Positions 49,449 through 57,367 of a stretch of 64,000 nt of DNA are shown here, one piece after another. Source of the stretch: Synechococcus sp. MU1642 (lineage in GTDB: Bacteria; Cyanobacteriota; Cyanobacteriia; PCC-6307; Cyanobiaceae). Within the stretch, counting starts at the first letter, position 1, and every line of letters starts with the position of its first letter. The stretch covers positions 186,001 through 250,000 of the forward strand of contig NZ_VTKZ01000002.1 of the NCBI RefSeq assembly GCF_020514115.1. The letters run 5' to 3'. The position numbers were made by a program, and so were the translations under genes. The notes under the pieces were generated by a model. It was given only the letters and a program-made list of their open reading frames with translations. It did no database searches and was not told where the DNA came from.

Positions 49449-50909
49449 ATGACAGGCTGTCCACCGATCAGCGGACGAGAAGCGGACGTCACCACTGTGA
49501 TGCTGAAACAACGCCAGGTCTGGTCGAACAGCGCGATCGAGCTTGAACAAGTGCGTTCCGGCTTTGCCTGCGCTCTCCACATGCACCAACCGACGGTGCC
49601 GACGGGAGCAAATAACAGCTTGATCTCTCATCTTCAACACATGCTGAATCACCCCAACGAGGGTGATAACCACAACGCCGAACCATTCGCTCACTGCTAC
49701 CGGCGTCTTGCCGAACTGCTACCTGAACTGATCAACGAGGGCTGCAGCCCAAGAATCATGCTCGACTACTCGGGCAATCTGCTCTGGGGGATCGAGCAGA
49801 TGGGACGTCACGACATTGGCGATGCACTCCATTACCTCGCCAGTGATCCTTTGATGCAGGGGCACGTGGAATGGCTTGGAACTTTCTGGAGCCATGCAGT
49901 AGCTCCATCCACCCCCATCCCAGACCTGAAACTCCAAATCAGCGCCTGGCAACAACAGTTCGTGGCCTGTTTTGGCAACGCTGCACTGGAACGGGTCAAG
50001 GGTTTCTCTCCACCAGAGATGGCGCTACCCAACCATCCCGACACCCTGTTCGAGTTCGTCAAAGCCCTCAAGGAAGCGGGGTATCAGTGGCTCCTGGTTC
50101 AAGAGCACAGCGTTGAGTGCATGGACGGCAGTCCACTGCGGCGCAGCCAATGCTTTGTGCCGAATCGGCTTCTCGCCAGGAACAGCCAAGGCGAGGAGAT
50201 CAGCATCACTGCGCTGATCAAAACCCAGGGATCTGACACCAAACTTGTAGGCCAGATGCAGCCTTACTACGAGGCATTGGGTTGCGAACGGCAATGCGTT
50301 GGTGACGTCGAGGTGCCATCACTGGTGAGCCAGATCGCAGATGGAGAAAACGGTGGGGTGATGATGAATGAATTCCCTGAAGCCTTCCGGCAGGCCAACT
50401 TCCACATCCGTGACAACCCCAACGGCACCGTGGCCATCAACGGCAGTGAGTACATCGAAGCCCTAGAGCGCATCGGAGTGAACGCAGATCAGTTCCCCAC
50501 GATCCAGGCGGTGCAGCAACACCGCCTTTGGAATCAAATTGGCCTCAACACCTCTGCAGAAGGCGTTGAGGAGGCCATCAGCAGACTGAGTGCTGACGAT
50601 TCCAGCTTCAGCATGGAGGGTGCGTCCTGGACCAACAACCTGAGCTGGGTCGAGGGCTACGCCAGTGTGCTGGGTCCGATGAATCAGCTCAGTGCACAGT
50701 TCCATGCGCTGTTCGATCCATCAGTCGCCGCAGACCCCACAACAACCAGCACCAAGGCCTACAAGGAGTCATTGCTGCATGTGCTGCTGCTGGAAACCAG
50801 TTGTTTTCGGTACTGGGGGCAAGGTGCCTGGACCGACTACGCCAAGGAAATACACCGTCGCGGCAAGGAGCTGCTGAGTCAGACGAACTTCACGACTCCC
50901 TCCAGCTAG
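49449..50909 (+). CDS. Glycoside hydrolase family 57 protein
   Basis: A 486-residue GH57-type enzyme. The N-terminal strand CALHMHQPTVPTGANN near residues 43-58 is the family HxHQP-type motif. LLWGIEQMGRHDI near 119 and QWLLVQEHSVECMDG near 212 follow. GH57 members cut or transfer alpha-glucan chains (amylase, 4-alpha-glucanotransferase, branching). The exact activity is not assignable. Start at ATG 49449 (MTGCPPIS) avoids overlap with the upstream gene. Confidence 0.8.
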   Translation: MTGCPPISGREADVTTVMLKQRQVWSNSAIELEQVRSGFACALHMHQPTVPTGANNSLISHLQHMLNHPNEGDNHNAEPFAHCYRRLAELLPELINEGCSPRIMLDYSGNLLWGIEQMGRHDIGDALHYLASDPLMQGHVEWLGTFWSHAVAPSTPIPDLKLQISAWQQQFVACFGNAALERVKGFSPPEMALPNHPDTLFEFVKALKEAGYQWLLVQEHSVECMDGSPLRRSQCFVPNRLLARNSQGEEISITALIKTQGSDTKLVGQMQPYYEALGCERQCVGDVEVPSLVSQIADGENGGVMMNEFPEAFRQANFHIRDNPNGTVAINGSEYIEALERIGVNADQFPTIQAVQQHRLWNQIGLNTSAEGVEEAISRLSADDSSFSMEGASWTNNLSWVEGYASVLGPMNQLSAQFHALFDPSVAADPTTTSTKAYKESLLHVLLLETSCFRYWGQGAWTDYAKEIHRRGKELLSQTNFTTPSS

Positions 50910-50939
50910 GGGGGCGCAAATGAGAGGCGCTTTACAGAG

Positions 50940-50957
50940 CGTTACATTCGTGTAACG
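50940..50957. promoter_or_regulatory. Perfect hairpin with TTCG loop upstream of tiny membrane genes
   Basis: CGTTACA-TTCG-TGTAACG: a 7-bp perfect inverted repeat closed by a UUCG-type tetraloop, 22 bp before the 40-residue gene. There is no T-run, so it is not a simple terminator. It could be an operator (TTACA/TGTAA half-sites) or an RNA processing/stability stem. Confidence 0.55.
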
Positions 50958-50979
50958 TGAGACTGTTCGGGTTTAGCGA

Positions 50980-51102
50980 ATGGGCGATTACACAACTGCA
51001 ATAATCGCCATGGTGGCCATAGGCATCGTTTTGACAGCTGCTGTGGTGTTTGCCCTGATGCGACCCAGTGACATGCCACCCATCGATGAGATCCGAAACT
51101 GA
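50980..51102 (+). CDS. 40-residue single-span membrane microprotein
   Basis: MGDYTTAIIAMVAIGIVLTA, then AVVFALMRPSDMPPIDEIRN. One helix of about 22 residues and a polar, proline-containing tail. It is two bases before the next tiny gene. Family unknown. Confidence 0.55.
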   Translation: MGDYTTAIIAMVAIGIVLTAAVVFALMRPSDMPPIDEIRN

Positions 51103-51104
51103 GC

Positions 51105-51200
51105 ATGGGAATCATTGCTGAATTACTGATTGCCGCCACCGAAATCGGAATAGCTCTCTTGGTGGCCGTGTCCCTACCCGTTGCCGAGTCCCAGAACTGA
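51105..51200 (+). CDS. 31-residue membrane microprotein
   Basis: MGIIAELLIAATEIGIALLV, then AVSLPVAESQN. It starts two bases after the stop of the 40-residue gene, so the pair is almost certainly co-translated if both are real. The Glu residues within the helix (E6, E13) are unusual for a pure anchor and hint at a subunit role. Confidence 0.5.
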   Translation: MGIIAELLIAATEIGIALLVAVSLPVAESQN

Positions 51201-51207
51201 TTTGGGA

Positions 51208-51438
51208 TCAGGCCACACCTCTCAAGCGGAACTCGGTATATATGGATGCGGCATCGCGCTCACGATCTAGATCTCTAAGATCGCAACATCGCGATTGCAT
51301 CCAGTAAACCGTTTCTCTCCAAATTTCCAAACGGTAACGGCGCTCGAGGTTTTGTCCGGAACCGTCCAAAGATCTGCAAGCATCATTCTTTGAATATAGG
51401 AAGTGCGAATTGATATCGTTGGGGATGTCAACATTCAA
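51208..51438 (-). CDS. 76-residue hypothetical protein (doubtful)
   Basis: Polar protein with LERRYRLEIWRETVYWMQSR as the most protein-like part. Composition is less GC-biased than neighbours. No homologue is recognised; it is convergent with the microprotein pair. It could be chance. Confidence 0.35.
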   Translation of the reverse strand: MNVDIPNDINSHFLYSKNDACRSLDGSGQNLERRYRLEIWRETVYWMQSRCCDLRDLDRERDAASIYTEFRLRGVA

Positions 51439-51595
51439 CGATCAGCGCTTGGTCAAAATCTATCTATTAAGATCGCGCCGCAATATTTTCGTTAGGATCA
51501 TGTATGTAATAGCTCACATCGGGGACAAAACGTGCCCATTGTTACGGCATCAGAAAATCAAACCAATATTTTGAGCCGAAAATGTTAACGTCATC
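51439..51595. other. AT-rich intergenic stretch
   Basis: AT-rich DNA ahead of the NblA-like pair, with TATCTATTAAGATCG and ATGTATGTAAT stretches that could be promoter elements. No gene is seen. Confidence 0.35.
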
Positions 51596-51769
51596 ATGGA
51601 GCCCATTGCTCTGACACTTGGTCAACAGTTCGACATCGAACAGCGCAGTCGCGATATCTGTGCGATCACCGATGTCAAACAGCTGCAGGAGATCAGCAAA
51701 GATCTGCTTTTAGCTTGGCAAGAAGAGATCGCTCGTTCACGTGCCGCAGCCAGCTCACACCTGAAATAA
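51596..51769 (+). CDS. NblA-like small protein 1
   Basis: 57 residues: MEPIALTLGQQFDIEQRSRD, a central helix, then LQEISKDLLLAWQEEIARSR. The pattern LTLxQQFxIE...L..I...LL..WQ resembles NblA, the ~60-residue adaptor that directs phycobilisomes to Clp proteolysis, but key NblA residues cannot be confirmed by eye. It is a clear paralogue of the next gene. Role inferred only. Confidence 0.5.
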   Translation: MEPIALTLGQQFDIEQRSRDICAITDVKQLQEISKDLLLAWQEEIARSRAAASSHLK

Positions 51770-51804
51770 AGCTTCGTTAAAGTTGATTAAGCCGCTCTTG
51801 AGTT

Positions 51805-51963
51805 GTGAATTTGAGCCTGACTCAGCAATTCGAAGCTGAATCGATTAAGCGCTCCATCGACGATACGGATGACCTTGATACGTTGAAAGATCTGGCACGG
51901 GAACTTGCTGATCTCTACGTGCGCCAAAGAGCAGCAACAGCCTGGGTGATTGCCGAGAAATAA
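51805..51963 (+). CDS. NblA-like small protein 2
   Basis: 52 residues from GTG 51805: NLSLTQQFEAESIKRSIDDT, then LKDLARELADLYVRQRAATA. Both tandem copies share L-x-L-(x)-QQF at the start and a second helix with L-x-D/E-L-A near the C-terminus. Spacing 35 bp suggests one transcript. See the neighbour for the functional hypothesis. Confidence 0.5.
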   Translation: MNLSLTQQFEAESIKRSIDDTDDLDTLKDLARELADLYVRQRAATAWVIAEK

Positions 51964-51966
51964 GCG

Positions 51967-52143
51967 TCACACCATGCTGTCGTTTCGCCAGCGACGTTCC
52001 AAGCGCTTACGGGCTTCATCAACCTTTTGTGCACTGGTCACAGTCGCTTTATCTCGATAAGGGCGCGTGATCGACCAAAACTTGAAGGCAGAAGCGAGCG
52101 CCACCACCACCCATGCGAGCACAATCCAGCTCGGATTCGTCAT
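51967..52143 (-). CDS. 58-residue membrane protein
   Basis: MTNPSWIVLAWVVVALASAF then a charged cytoplasmic tail (YRDKATVTSAQKVDEARKRL). One N-terminal helix and a basic amphipathic tail. Start at ATG 52143 is preferred to 52161. It is convergent with the NblA-like pair, 3 bp apart. Function unknown. Confidence 0.55.
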   Translation of the reverse strand: MTNPSWIVLAWVVVALASAFKFWSITRPYRDKATVTSAQKVDEARKRLERRWRNDSMV

Positions 52144-52167
52144 CGTTGCCCAGCAATGCACTCCATG

Positions 52168-52344
52168 ATGGCGAACAGACAGCGAATCGGCCCTGCATGT
52201 CCTGCCATCAGTGCAACCGTAGATCCTGAGGTGCAGCAGTTCGTGATTAGCGAGTTGGTGGTGATCGCACTACCGGTTGGGAGCCTTTTCGGCGTCTGGC
52301 TTTGGATGCTCAACTGGAGCAGTCGTTCCCGCAGAGACCAGTGA
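52168..52344 (+). CDS. Small membrane protein coupled to DUF1499
   Basis: MMANRQRIGPACPAISATVD leads into VQQFVISELVVIALPVGSLF and a WLWMLNWSSRSRRDQ end. One membrane helix is clear; the start is uncertain (ATG 52156, 52165 or 52168). Its stop overlaps the DUF1499 GTG start as GTGA, a typical coupled junction. Confidence 0.5.
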   Translation: MANRQRIGPACPAISATVDPEVQQFVISELVVIALPVGSLFGVWLWMLNWSSRSRRDQ

Positions 52345-52742
52345 CCTTTCTTGCCGGCCTACTGGCACCCGTCTTGATGCTGTTCCATCTTGTTGGGCCC
52401 GTCCCTCCTGATCTTGGCTTGAGCAACGGGGGATTACGCAACTGCCCGACAACGGCTCACTGCACCAGCCAAACCTGGGAAAGCAGCAACCCGATGGCTG
52501 AACTCAGCAGGCTGAGTGAACTTGTGCAGGAATCGCCGCGGACGGTTGTCGTGGATCAAACCGAGACATACCTCCATGCCGAAGCCAGCAGCGCTTTCTT
52601 TGGCTTTGTGGATGACCTCGAGCTGTTCGCTGATCGCGACAACAGCCAGATCCAGGCACGGTCCGAGTCGCGCCTCGGCGACTCGGATCTTGGTGTGAAC
52701 GCCGCAAGATTGGAGGCGCTGCGGTCCGGCTTGGAAGGCTGA
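52341..52742 (+). CDS. DUF1499 family protein
   Basis: A 133-residue protein with an N-terminal signal/anchor (TFLAGLLAPVLMLFHLVGPV) and a soluble domain: NCPTTAHCTSQ, then YLHAEASSAFFGFVDDLELF and ARSESRLGDSDLGVNAARLE, the signature end of DUF1499. The family is common in plastids and cyanobacteria; function unknown. GTG 52341 overlaps the upstream stop. Confidence 0.78.
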   Translation: MTFLAGLLAPVLMLFHLVGPVPPDLGLSNGGLRNCPTTAHCTSQTWESSNPMAELSRLSELVQESPRTVVVDQTETYLHAEASSAFFGFVDDLELFADRDNSQIQARSESRLGDSDLGVNAARLEALRSGLEG

Positions 52743-52749
52743 AGCCTGC

Positions 52750-52890
52750 TTAAACCTTGGCGCGACGCAATTTACGCAGATCAGTGATCATTTCCTTGAT
52801 GCCAACCACGAATCCGATAGCGGCCAGGGCCACGATGCTCAAGATGATCACCGTGTCGAGCATTGAGCGTGGATCGATCCAATCGGGCAT
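52750..52890 (-). CDS. 46-residue membrane microprotein
   Basis: MPDWIDPRSMLDTVIILSIV with a helix to about AAIGFVVG and a basic tail (KEMITDLRKLRRAKV). ATG 52890 is chosen over 52965. It is convergent with DUF1499, 8 bp apart. Family unknown. Confidence 0.5.
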   Translation of the reverse strand: MPDWIDPRSMLDTVIILSIVALAAIGFVVGIKEMITDLRKLRRAKV

Positions 52891-52977
52891 GGCATGAACC
52901 GTGAGCTGATCTCGTGTTAGCCAGAGCCGGATAAAATTCCAGTACATGGCGCGAACGTTCAACACAAATCGTCAGAC

Positions 52978-54354
52978 ATGCACGACATCATCTGCCCTCA
53001 CTGCAACACAGCCTTCAAGGTGGATGAAGCCGGGTATGCCGACATCCTCAAACAGGTAAGAGATCGTGATTTTGAGCAACAACTGAACAAGCGACTTGCC
53101 CTGGCGGAACAAGACAAACGCAATGCCATCGAATTGGCCATCGCCAAAAAAGACAGAGAAATGCAAACGCTTGAAGCACAACTCAAGCAAAGTGCAATGC
53201 ATCAAGAACTGGCGATCAAAGATGCCGTATACAAAGCGGAAAAGCAGAGGGATCGTATTGCCACTGAACTTCAGCAAATGCGTGAGCAGCAGGCAACCGA
53301 GCTACGCCTAGCAGAAACCAAATTCGCCAAAGAAATCCAGGCGATGACGCTGCAAAAAGACAATGACGTGAGGGATTTGCAAGCTCAGCTCCAGACTGGG
53401 GCCATGCAGCGCCAGCTGGCCGTGAATGAAGCGGTGAGCTCAGTGGAGAAACAACGGGATGCACTTCTAAGCGGCTTAAAGGAAGCGGAACTAAAGCATC
53501 AACTGGAGTCACAATCACTGAAAGACCGCTACGAAGCACAGCTCAGTGATCGAGATCAAGCCATTGAACGCTTGCGCGACATGAAAGCGCGGCTCTCCAC
53601 CAAAATGGTGGGAGAAACCCTTGAACAACACTGCGAAACCGAATTCAACAGGATTCGTGCAGCAGCTTTTCCGAAAGCCTATTTCGAAAAAGACAACGAC
53701 GCGCGCAGTGGAAGCAAGGGTGATTACATCTTCCGTGACCAAGACGACCTCAACAACGAAATCATCTCAATCATGTTTGAGATGAAAAATGAGGCCGACA
53801 CAACTACTACAAAGAAGAAGAATGAAGATTTTCTCAAAGAGCTGAATAAAGACAGAGACGAAAAAAATTGCGAGTACGCGGTGCTCGTCTCCCTACTGGA
53901 GCCAGAAAACGAGCTTTACAACTCAGGCATCGTCGATGTGTCTCATCGCTTCCCGAAGACCTACATCATTCGCCCACAATTCTTTATTCCATTCATCACA
54001 TTGCTCCGCAATGCTGCGTTGAAATCCTTGGAATACAAGGCAGAGCTCGCTCTGGTGAAAGCCCAGAACATCGATGTAACCAACTTCGAGAACGATCTCG
54101 AAACCTTTAAAACATCCTTCTCACGCAACTACGACCTCGCCTCGAGACGCTTTCAAACGGCAATTGATGAAATCGATAAGTCGATTGATCACCTCCAAAA
54201 AACCAAGGACGCCCTGTTGGGTGCTGATCGAAACCTGCGGCTCGCCAATGACAAGGCACAGGATGTGACCGTTAAAAAGTTGACCAGACGCAATCCAACG
54301 ATGGCTGCCAAGTTCGCCGATGTGGAAAACGCTGCTGATCAGAAATCCGCCTAA
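52978..54354 (+). CDS. DUF2130 protein, PD-(D/E)xK nuclease-like
   Basis: 458 residues. An N-terminal zinc-finger-like CPHCNTAF start (Cys6, Cys9) is followed by a long coiled coil (about 25-205) and a C-terminal domain. The latter shows [12 protein letters not shown] near 212, KGDY with Asp249, and FEMKNE with Glu268 and Lys270: the D...ExK spacing of PD-(D/E)xK nucleases. Family members are widespread but patchy, and the function is not established. Base composition is lower in GC than the region, consistent with transfer. The next gene starts 4 bp after its stop. Confidence 0.83.
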   Translation: MHDIICPHCNTAFKVDEAGYADILKQVRDRDFEQQLNKRLALAEQDKRNAIELAIAKKDREMQTLEAQLKQSAMHQELAIKDAVYKAEKQRDRIATELQQMREQQATELRLAETKFAKEIQAMTLQKDNDVRDLQAQLQTGAMQRQLAVNEAVSSVEKQRDALLSGLKEAELKHQLESQSLKDRYEAQLSDRDQAIERLRDMKARLSTKMVGETLEQHCETEFNRIRAAAFPKAYFEKDNDARSGSKGDYIFRDQDDLNNEIISIMFEMKNEADTTTTKKKNEDFLKELNKDRDEKNCEYAVLVSLLEPENELYNSGIVDVSHRFPKTYIIRPQFFIPFITLLRNAALKSLEYKAELALVKAQNIDVTNFENDLETFKTSFSRNYDLASRRFQTAIDEIDKSIDHLQKTKDALLGADRNLRLANDKAQDVTVKKLTRRNPTMAAKFADVENAADQKSA

Positions 54355-54357
54355 GAG

Positions 54358-54855
54358 ATGCCCTCCAGTCCACGCAACCGAATCGGCGAGGTTTACGGCA
54401 AACTCACTGTTATTCGCTCATCCGAACGGCGAACCAAATCAGGAAACGCCTTTTGGTGGTGCCGCTGCAGCTGTGGGGCCGAGCGAGAAGTTCCCAGCGA
54501 CAAGTTGTCGCTGAACACGGCCCGCCGTAAGCCCACCGTGAATGCCTGTGAAACCTGTGCTCGCGAACTTCAAATTGAAGGTGTCTATCGCAAAAACGAT
54601 CGTGAGGAAAAACAACGGCGACAACTGGCACTCGAAGCCAGATCACAACTGAAGGGGCAGGTGCCAGAACGCTGGCTTTCTTTACCACTTACCGATGCAC
54701 ACGCGAGAGAGATGGGACAAAAACTCTTTTTCCGTGGCACAACTTGTCTACGCGGGCACCTAGCGCCTTACCGAATCAATGGCGGTTGTCTGGCTTGCTC
54801 CGGTCAGACTCCATCAGCGGCAGATTCGCCATCAACCAAGCCCATAAGGTCATAA
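54358..54855 (+). CDS. Zinc-ribbon protein with phage-like motifs
   Basis: 165 residues. The first part, GEVYGKLTVIRSSERRTKSG then WWCRCSCGAEREV near 33-45, matches a motif often found before AP2/HNH domains in phage and homing-endonuclease proteins, with paired cysteines. A second cluster NACETCAREL near 61 and a final TTCLRGHLAPYRINGGCLAC near 127-146 follow the C-x-x-GH-x-R-x-C-x-x-C phage-type zinc motif. It is 4 bp after the DUF2130 gene, so the two are coupled. Confidence 0.65.
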   Translation: MPSSPRNRIGEVYGKLTVIRSSERRTKSGNAFWWCRCSCGAEREVPSDKLSLNTARRKPTVNACETCARELQIEGVYRKNDREEKQRRQLALEARSQLKGQVPERWLSLPLTDAHAREMGQKLFFRGTTCLRGHLAPYRINGGCLACSGQTPSAADSPSTKPIRS

Positions 54856-54898
54856 CAGCGGCACCAAAGGCCAACATTGCCAGGAGCTTGGCTTCCAT
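54776..54898 (-). CDS. 40-residue membrane microprotein, antisense overlap
   Basis: MEAKLLAMLAFGAAVMTLWA, then WLMANLPLM and a polar end SDRSKPDNRH. Its ATG directly follows the TAA of the 32-residue gene upstream (TAAATG). Its 3' part overlaps the end of the zinc-ribbon gene on the other strand by about 80 bp, which lowers confidence. Confidence 0.42.
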   Translation of the reverse strand: MEAKLLAMLAFGAAVMTLWAWLMANLPLMESDRSKPDNRH

Positions 54899-54997
54899 TT
54901 AGAGAAAATCGAAATCGTCTTCCGAATCACCCGAGAATGCATTCATCACGAGAGCAGATAAGGGCACAAACACTGCTGCCAGCACAAGTATTTCCAC
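54899..54997 (-). CDS. 32-residue membrane microprotein
   Basis: From GTG 54997: (M)EILVLAAVFVPLSALVMNA, then an acidic tail FSGDSEDDFDFL. One helix with a strongly acidic C-terminus; the stop touches the next start codon. Tandem with the 40-residue gene. Confidence 0.42.
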   Translation of the reverse strand: MEILVLAAVFVPLSALVMNAFSGDSEDDFDFL

Positions 54998-55168
54998 AGG
55001 CTCAGTAACAGGCAGTCGAACCTAACGGATCTGACTTCACAAAAAGTCATCAGCGATACTGTCCTGCCTGAGTGAGTTAAAATACTCATTGCGGATCCAG
55101 GCATAGGCATTTCACTCCGTTGTCAGCCCTGACGGCCGAATCAGACTGAACTGAGTCGGACAACGACG

Positions 55169-55486
55169 ATGCCAAAAGTATTGAGGGCAGCCTCACAAAC
55201 GATTCGCAATCTGCTCAAACCAGCAGTTCTAAACAACCTGTCTGAAGACAGGCTCCGCAATGACCGTCAGAGCTACGTTGCCATGACGCGGGCGCTGGTG
55301 GATGCCCAACTCGAGTGGCGTGATGCGGAGCTCAGCTCACGCCTCTGGGAAGAAGTTGCCGACCGTGGCATGGATCGCGGCAGGCTGATTCACCTCTTGT
55401 ACAGCGTTGAAGCTCATCACGTTGAGGAGGACATGCAGAACGCCGACATGGCCTATCTGCAGCTGGTTGATCCGAAGGATCCCTGA
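55169..55486 (+). CDS. 105-residue protein of unknown function
   Basis: A soluble, helix-rich protein: PKVLRAASQTIRNLLKPAVL, then MTRALVDAQLEWRDAELSSR and a C-terminal MDRGRLIHLLYSVEAHHVEE. It has no membrane part or known motif. Sequence quality and base use support coding. Possibly regulatory; unassigned. Confidence 0.55.
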   Translation: MPKVLRAASQTIRNLLKPAVLNNLSEDRLRNDRQSYVAMTRALVDAQLEWRDAELSSRLWEEVADRGMDRGRLIHLLYSVEAHHVEEDMQNADMAYLQLVDPKDP

Positions 55487-55498
55487 AGCCGAACTCTC

Positions 55499-55654
55499 TC
55501 AGAGCTCAAACAGAGTTCCTAAAAGCATGGCGGGATGGGTCGACTCCCCAGCCGTGCTGCGTTCGAGCTGAACGGCCATAGCGCAGTGGGCCATGAAACG
55601 AACGGCCGAAAGAACAGCCAGACCGATGCACAGGGGGCAGTGCGTGATGGTCAA
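55499..55654 (-). CDS. 51-residue CxxC membrane microprotein
   Basis: From TTG 55654: (M)TITHCPLCIGLAVLSAVRF, then MAHCAMAVQLERSTAGESTH and a hydrophobic end. A CPLC pair begins a hydrophobic helix, as in some thioredoxin-like or metal-binding membrane proteins. It is convergent with the 105-residue gene. Weak support. Confidence 0.4.
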   Translation of the reverse strand: MTITHCPLCIGLAVLSAVRFMAHCAMAVQLERSTAGESTHPAMLLGTLFEL

Positions 55655-55825
55655 GACGGGTGCCTAGAGGAGTTATGAACCCATCCCAAAGCAGAAGCTG
55701 GGATGCGCCACGATCTCTTCAACAAGCGTCATGCAAAACGCTCAGCCCACACTGGGCGGGCGGCGGTGCAGTGGGGAGAGGGCGGCTGGTAAGGTTGTTG
55801 TTTATTGCTCTCTTTCGGGGAACGG

Positions 55826-56002
55826 ATGAGTCAGGTCACAGTCGGCGAAAACGAAGGTATTGAATCCGCGTTGCGGCGCTTCAAACGCTCCGTCGCCAAA
55901 GCCGGCATCTTTTCTGATCTGCGTCGGATCCGTCACCACGAGACTCCCGTTGAGAAATACAAGCGCAAGCTGAAGCAGCGTTCCCGCAACCGTCGTCGCT
56001 GA
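55826..56002 (+). CDS. rpsU: 30S ribosomal protein S21
   Basis: 58 residues, [20 protein letters not shown] then [20 protein letters not shown] and a strongly basic end [13 protein letters not shown]. The family alignment is clear at this length. ATG 55826 is preferred to upstream frames. A strong terminator follows. S21 often varies in copy number and location in cyanobacteria, so an isolated rpsU is not unusual. Confidence 0.95.
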
Positions 56003-56022
56003 GCCAGCACTTCATTCAAGAA

Positions 56023-56049
56023 ACGGGCCCAAGGGCCCGTTTTTTTTTT
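56023..56049 (+). terminator. Terminator after rpsU
   Basis: Perfect 8-bp stem ACGGGCCC/GGGCCCGT with a 2-nt loop and about ten T. Confidence 0.92.
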
Positions 56050-56151
56050 GCCAATCCGTCGCTTTTTAGACCTCATCAATTACGCACTCACGGTGTGCCC
56101 TTGTTTTCGCCAGACTTCAGAAACGCTTAAGACGACCAAGGGCATTCGACG

Positions 56152-56388
56152 GTGTTGATCAATCCTTTTTGTCCCATCAGCGCTGCAAAGATCGCTGGCT
56201 TGAAGACCACCGTGGTCTTGCTGTTGGTGATGTTGATGAAGTCGAAAATGCTGCGAATCAAAATGTCCCTCCTGGGGTCTGTCCTTGGATTCGCCATGTT
56301 GGTGGGCTTTCTATTGACCACAGGCCTACTCACCGTGATCACTGGCGGAGCCATTGCTTACGCCGCAACGCAAAACCGGAGCAACTGA
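56152..56388 (+). CDS. Small membrane protein
   Basis: 78 residues if ATG 56152 is used; ATG 56263 (MSLLGSVLGFAMLVG) gives about 41 residues and may be the true start. The C-terminal half is one or two glycine/leucine-rich helices ending AYAATQNRSN. It ends 3 bp before the next gene, so both are likely one transcript. Family unknown. Confidence 0.5.
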   Translation: MLINPFCPISAAKIAGLKTTVVLLLVMLMKSKMLRIKMSLLGSVLGFAMLVGFLLTTGLLTVITGGAIAYAATQNRSN

Positions 56389-56391
56389 GTC

Positions 56392-57078
56392 ATGCGCAAC
56401 CGTTTGCCTTTCTTGAGCGGACTTGCACTGGCAACTCTCGGGGTTTCAGGTCTTGCTGGCGGAGGTTTGCTTTGGAATTTTCAGGGCCGCACCCTGGGGC
56501 TTGGCAGCACTGTCACGGCATTGGTTCTGCTGGGGATCAGCTTTGTTCTTCTTCGGCCTGAACCGCGACTCGCACCCTTCGAAGTCTCTGACATCAGTCA
56601 GCCACTCAAGGTAAAAGCACCACAGGCTTCCATTCTCGGCCTGATGCTGGCAGCCCTAGGCACCTTCGGAATGGCGGGTTCGGGATTGCTGTGGAACTTT
56701 CAGGGTCTTGCACTAGGACTCACCGGCATCCTCACGGCAGCCGTTGCTCTTCTGCTGAGTTTCGTTTTCCTGTGGCCACTCGGCGCAGCCAAGCCCGCCA
56801 AGCAACAACCTTTTCCTGCTGCGGCCAGCAGCACCTTGGAAACAGAATCGATTGAATCAATCGAAACCGTCTCGCAAAACTCGCCTTCCCCGCAAACTAC
56901 GGCAGAAGCCATTGCTGAATTATTAGCGGCCGAGCAGAAGGATCGCCCCAAAACCCAATTGGTGAATTTCGCTCCATTGAACCTTTTGCCAGGCCAAAAT
57001 TTGCCCACAAAATCTCGCCGAGCAGGTAGTTCTCTTGGTCGTTATCGTTCCATGGCTAAGGACCTATTCAAGAGCTGA
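56392..57078 (+). CDS. Membrane protein with internal duplication
   Basis: 228 residues. Two repeated two-helix units, LATLGVSGLAGGGLLWNFQG at about 14-33 and LAALGTFGMAGSGLLWNFQG at about 84-103, each followed by a second helix. The shared GLLWNFQG...LGL signature shows an intragenic duplication. The C-terminal half is a polar, Ser/Thr/Gln-rich tail ending RYRSMAKDLFKS. Function unknown. Confidence 0.65.
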   Translation: MRNRLPFLSGLALATLGVSGLAGGGLLWNFQGRTLGLGSTVTALVLLGISFVLLRPEPRLAPFEVSDISQPLKVKAPQASILGLMLAALGTFGMAGSGLLWNFQGLALGLTGILTAAVALLLSFVFLWPLGAAKPAKQQPFPAAASSTLETESIESIETVSQNSPSPQTTAEAIAELLAAEQKDRPKTQLVNFAPLNLLPGQNLPTKSRRAGSSLGRYRSMAKDLFKS

Positions 57079-57364
57079 AATCTCTCCAGATATTACGAAG
57101 TTGTCGGTGCCAGGGAGTGATGTTGAGATCACGGCGCTGATTAGATCTTCTAGGCTCGTCAACGTTGTATCCAGCCTCTTCCATCTCTCGTCTGAGACGA
57201 CGAGTGACAGGTATGAGTGCTATTGAAAGAACCAACGCTGCGAGGAGCAAAAAGGGAAGCAACGACAGCAGCCAAATGGTGGCCATCACGGTGATTAGCC
57301 CCGCGATGCCCGTCTTCAGCCATCGCGGCAGGGTTCTGCTCCGTTGACCTGGAAGTTGCTTCAT
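57068..57364 (-). CDS. Small membrane protein with two helices
   Basis: 98 residues. TLPRWLKTGIAGLITVMATI and LLSLLPFLLLAALVLSIALI form a double-helix hydrophobic part near residues 11-50, then a basic cytoplasmic tail (VTRRLRREMEEAGYN) and a soluble end. It is convergent with the duplicated membrane protein (10-bp overlap) and first neighbour of two more small genes on its strand. Confidence 0.55.
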   Translation of the reverse strand: MKQLPGQRSRTLPRWLKTGIAGLITVMATIWLLSLLPFLLLAALVLSIALIPVTRRLRREMEEAGYNVDEPRRSNQRRDLNITPWHRQLRNIWRDFSS

Positions 57365-57367
57365 GGC

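Noticed and set aside
50940-50957. NtcA site
   Set aside because: The palindrome is TTACA-N4-TGTAA and lacks the GTA-N8-TAC spacing.
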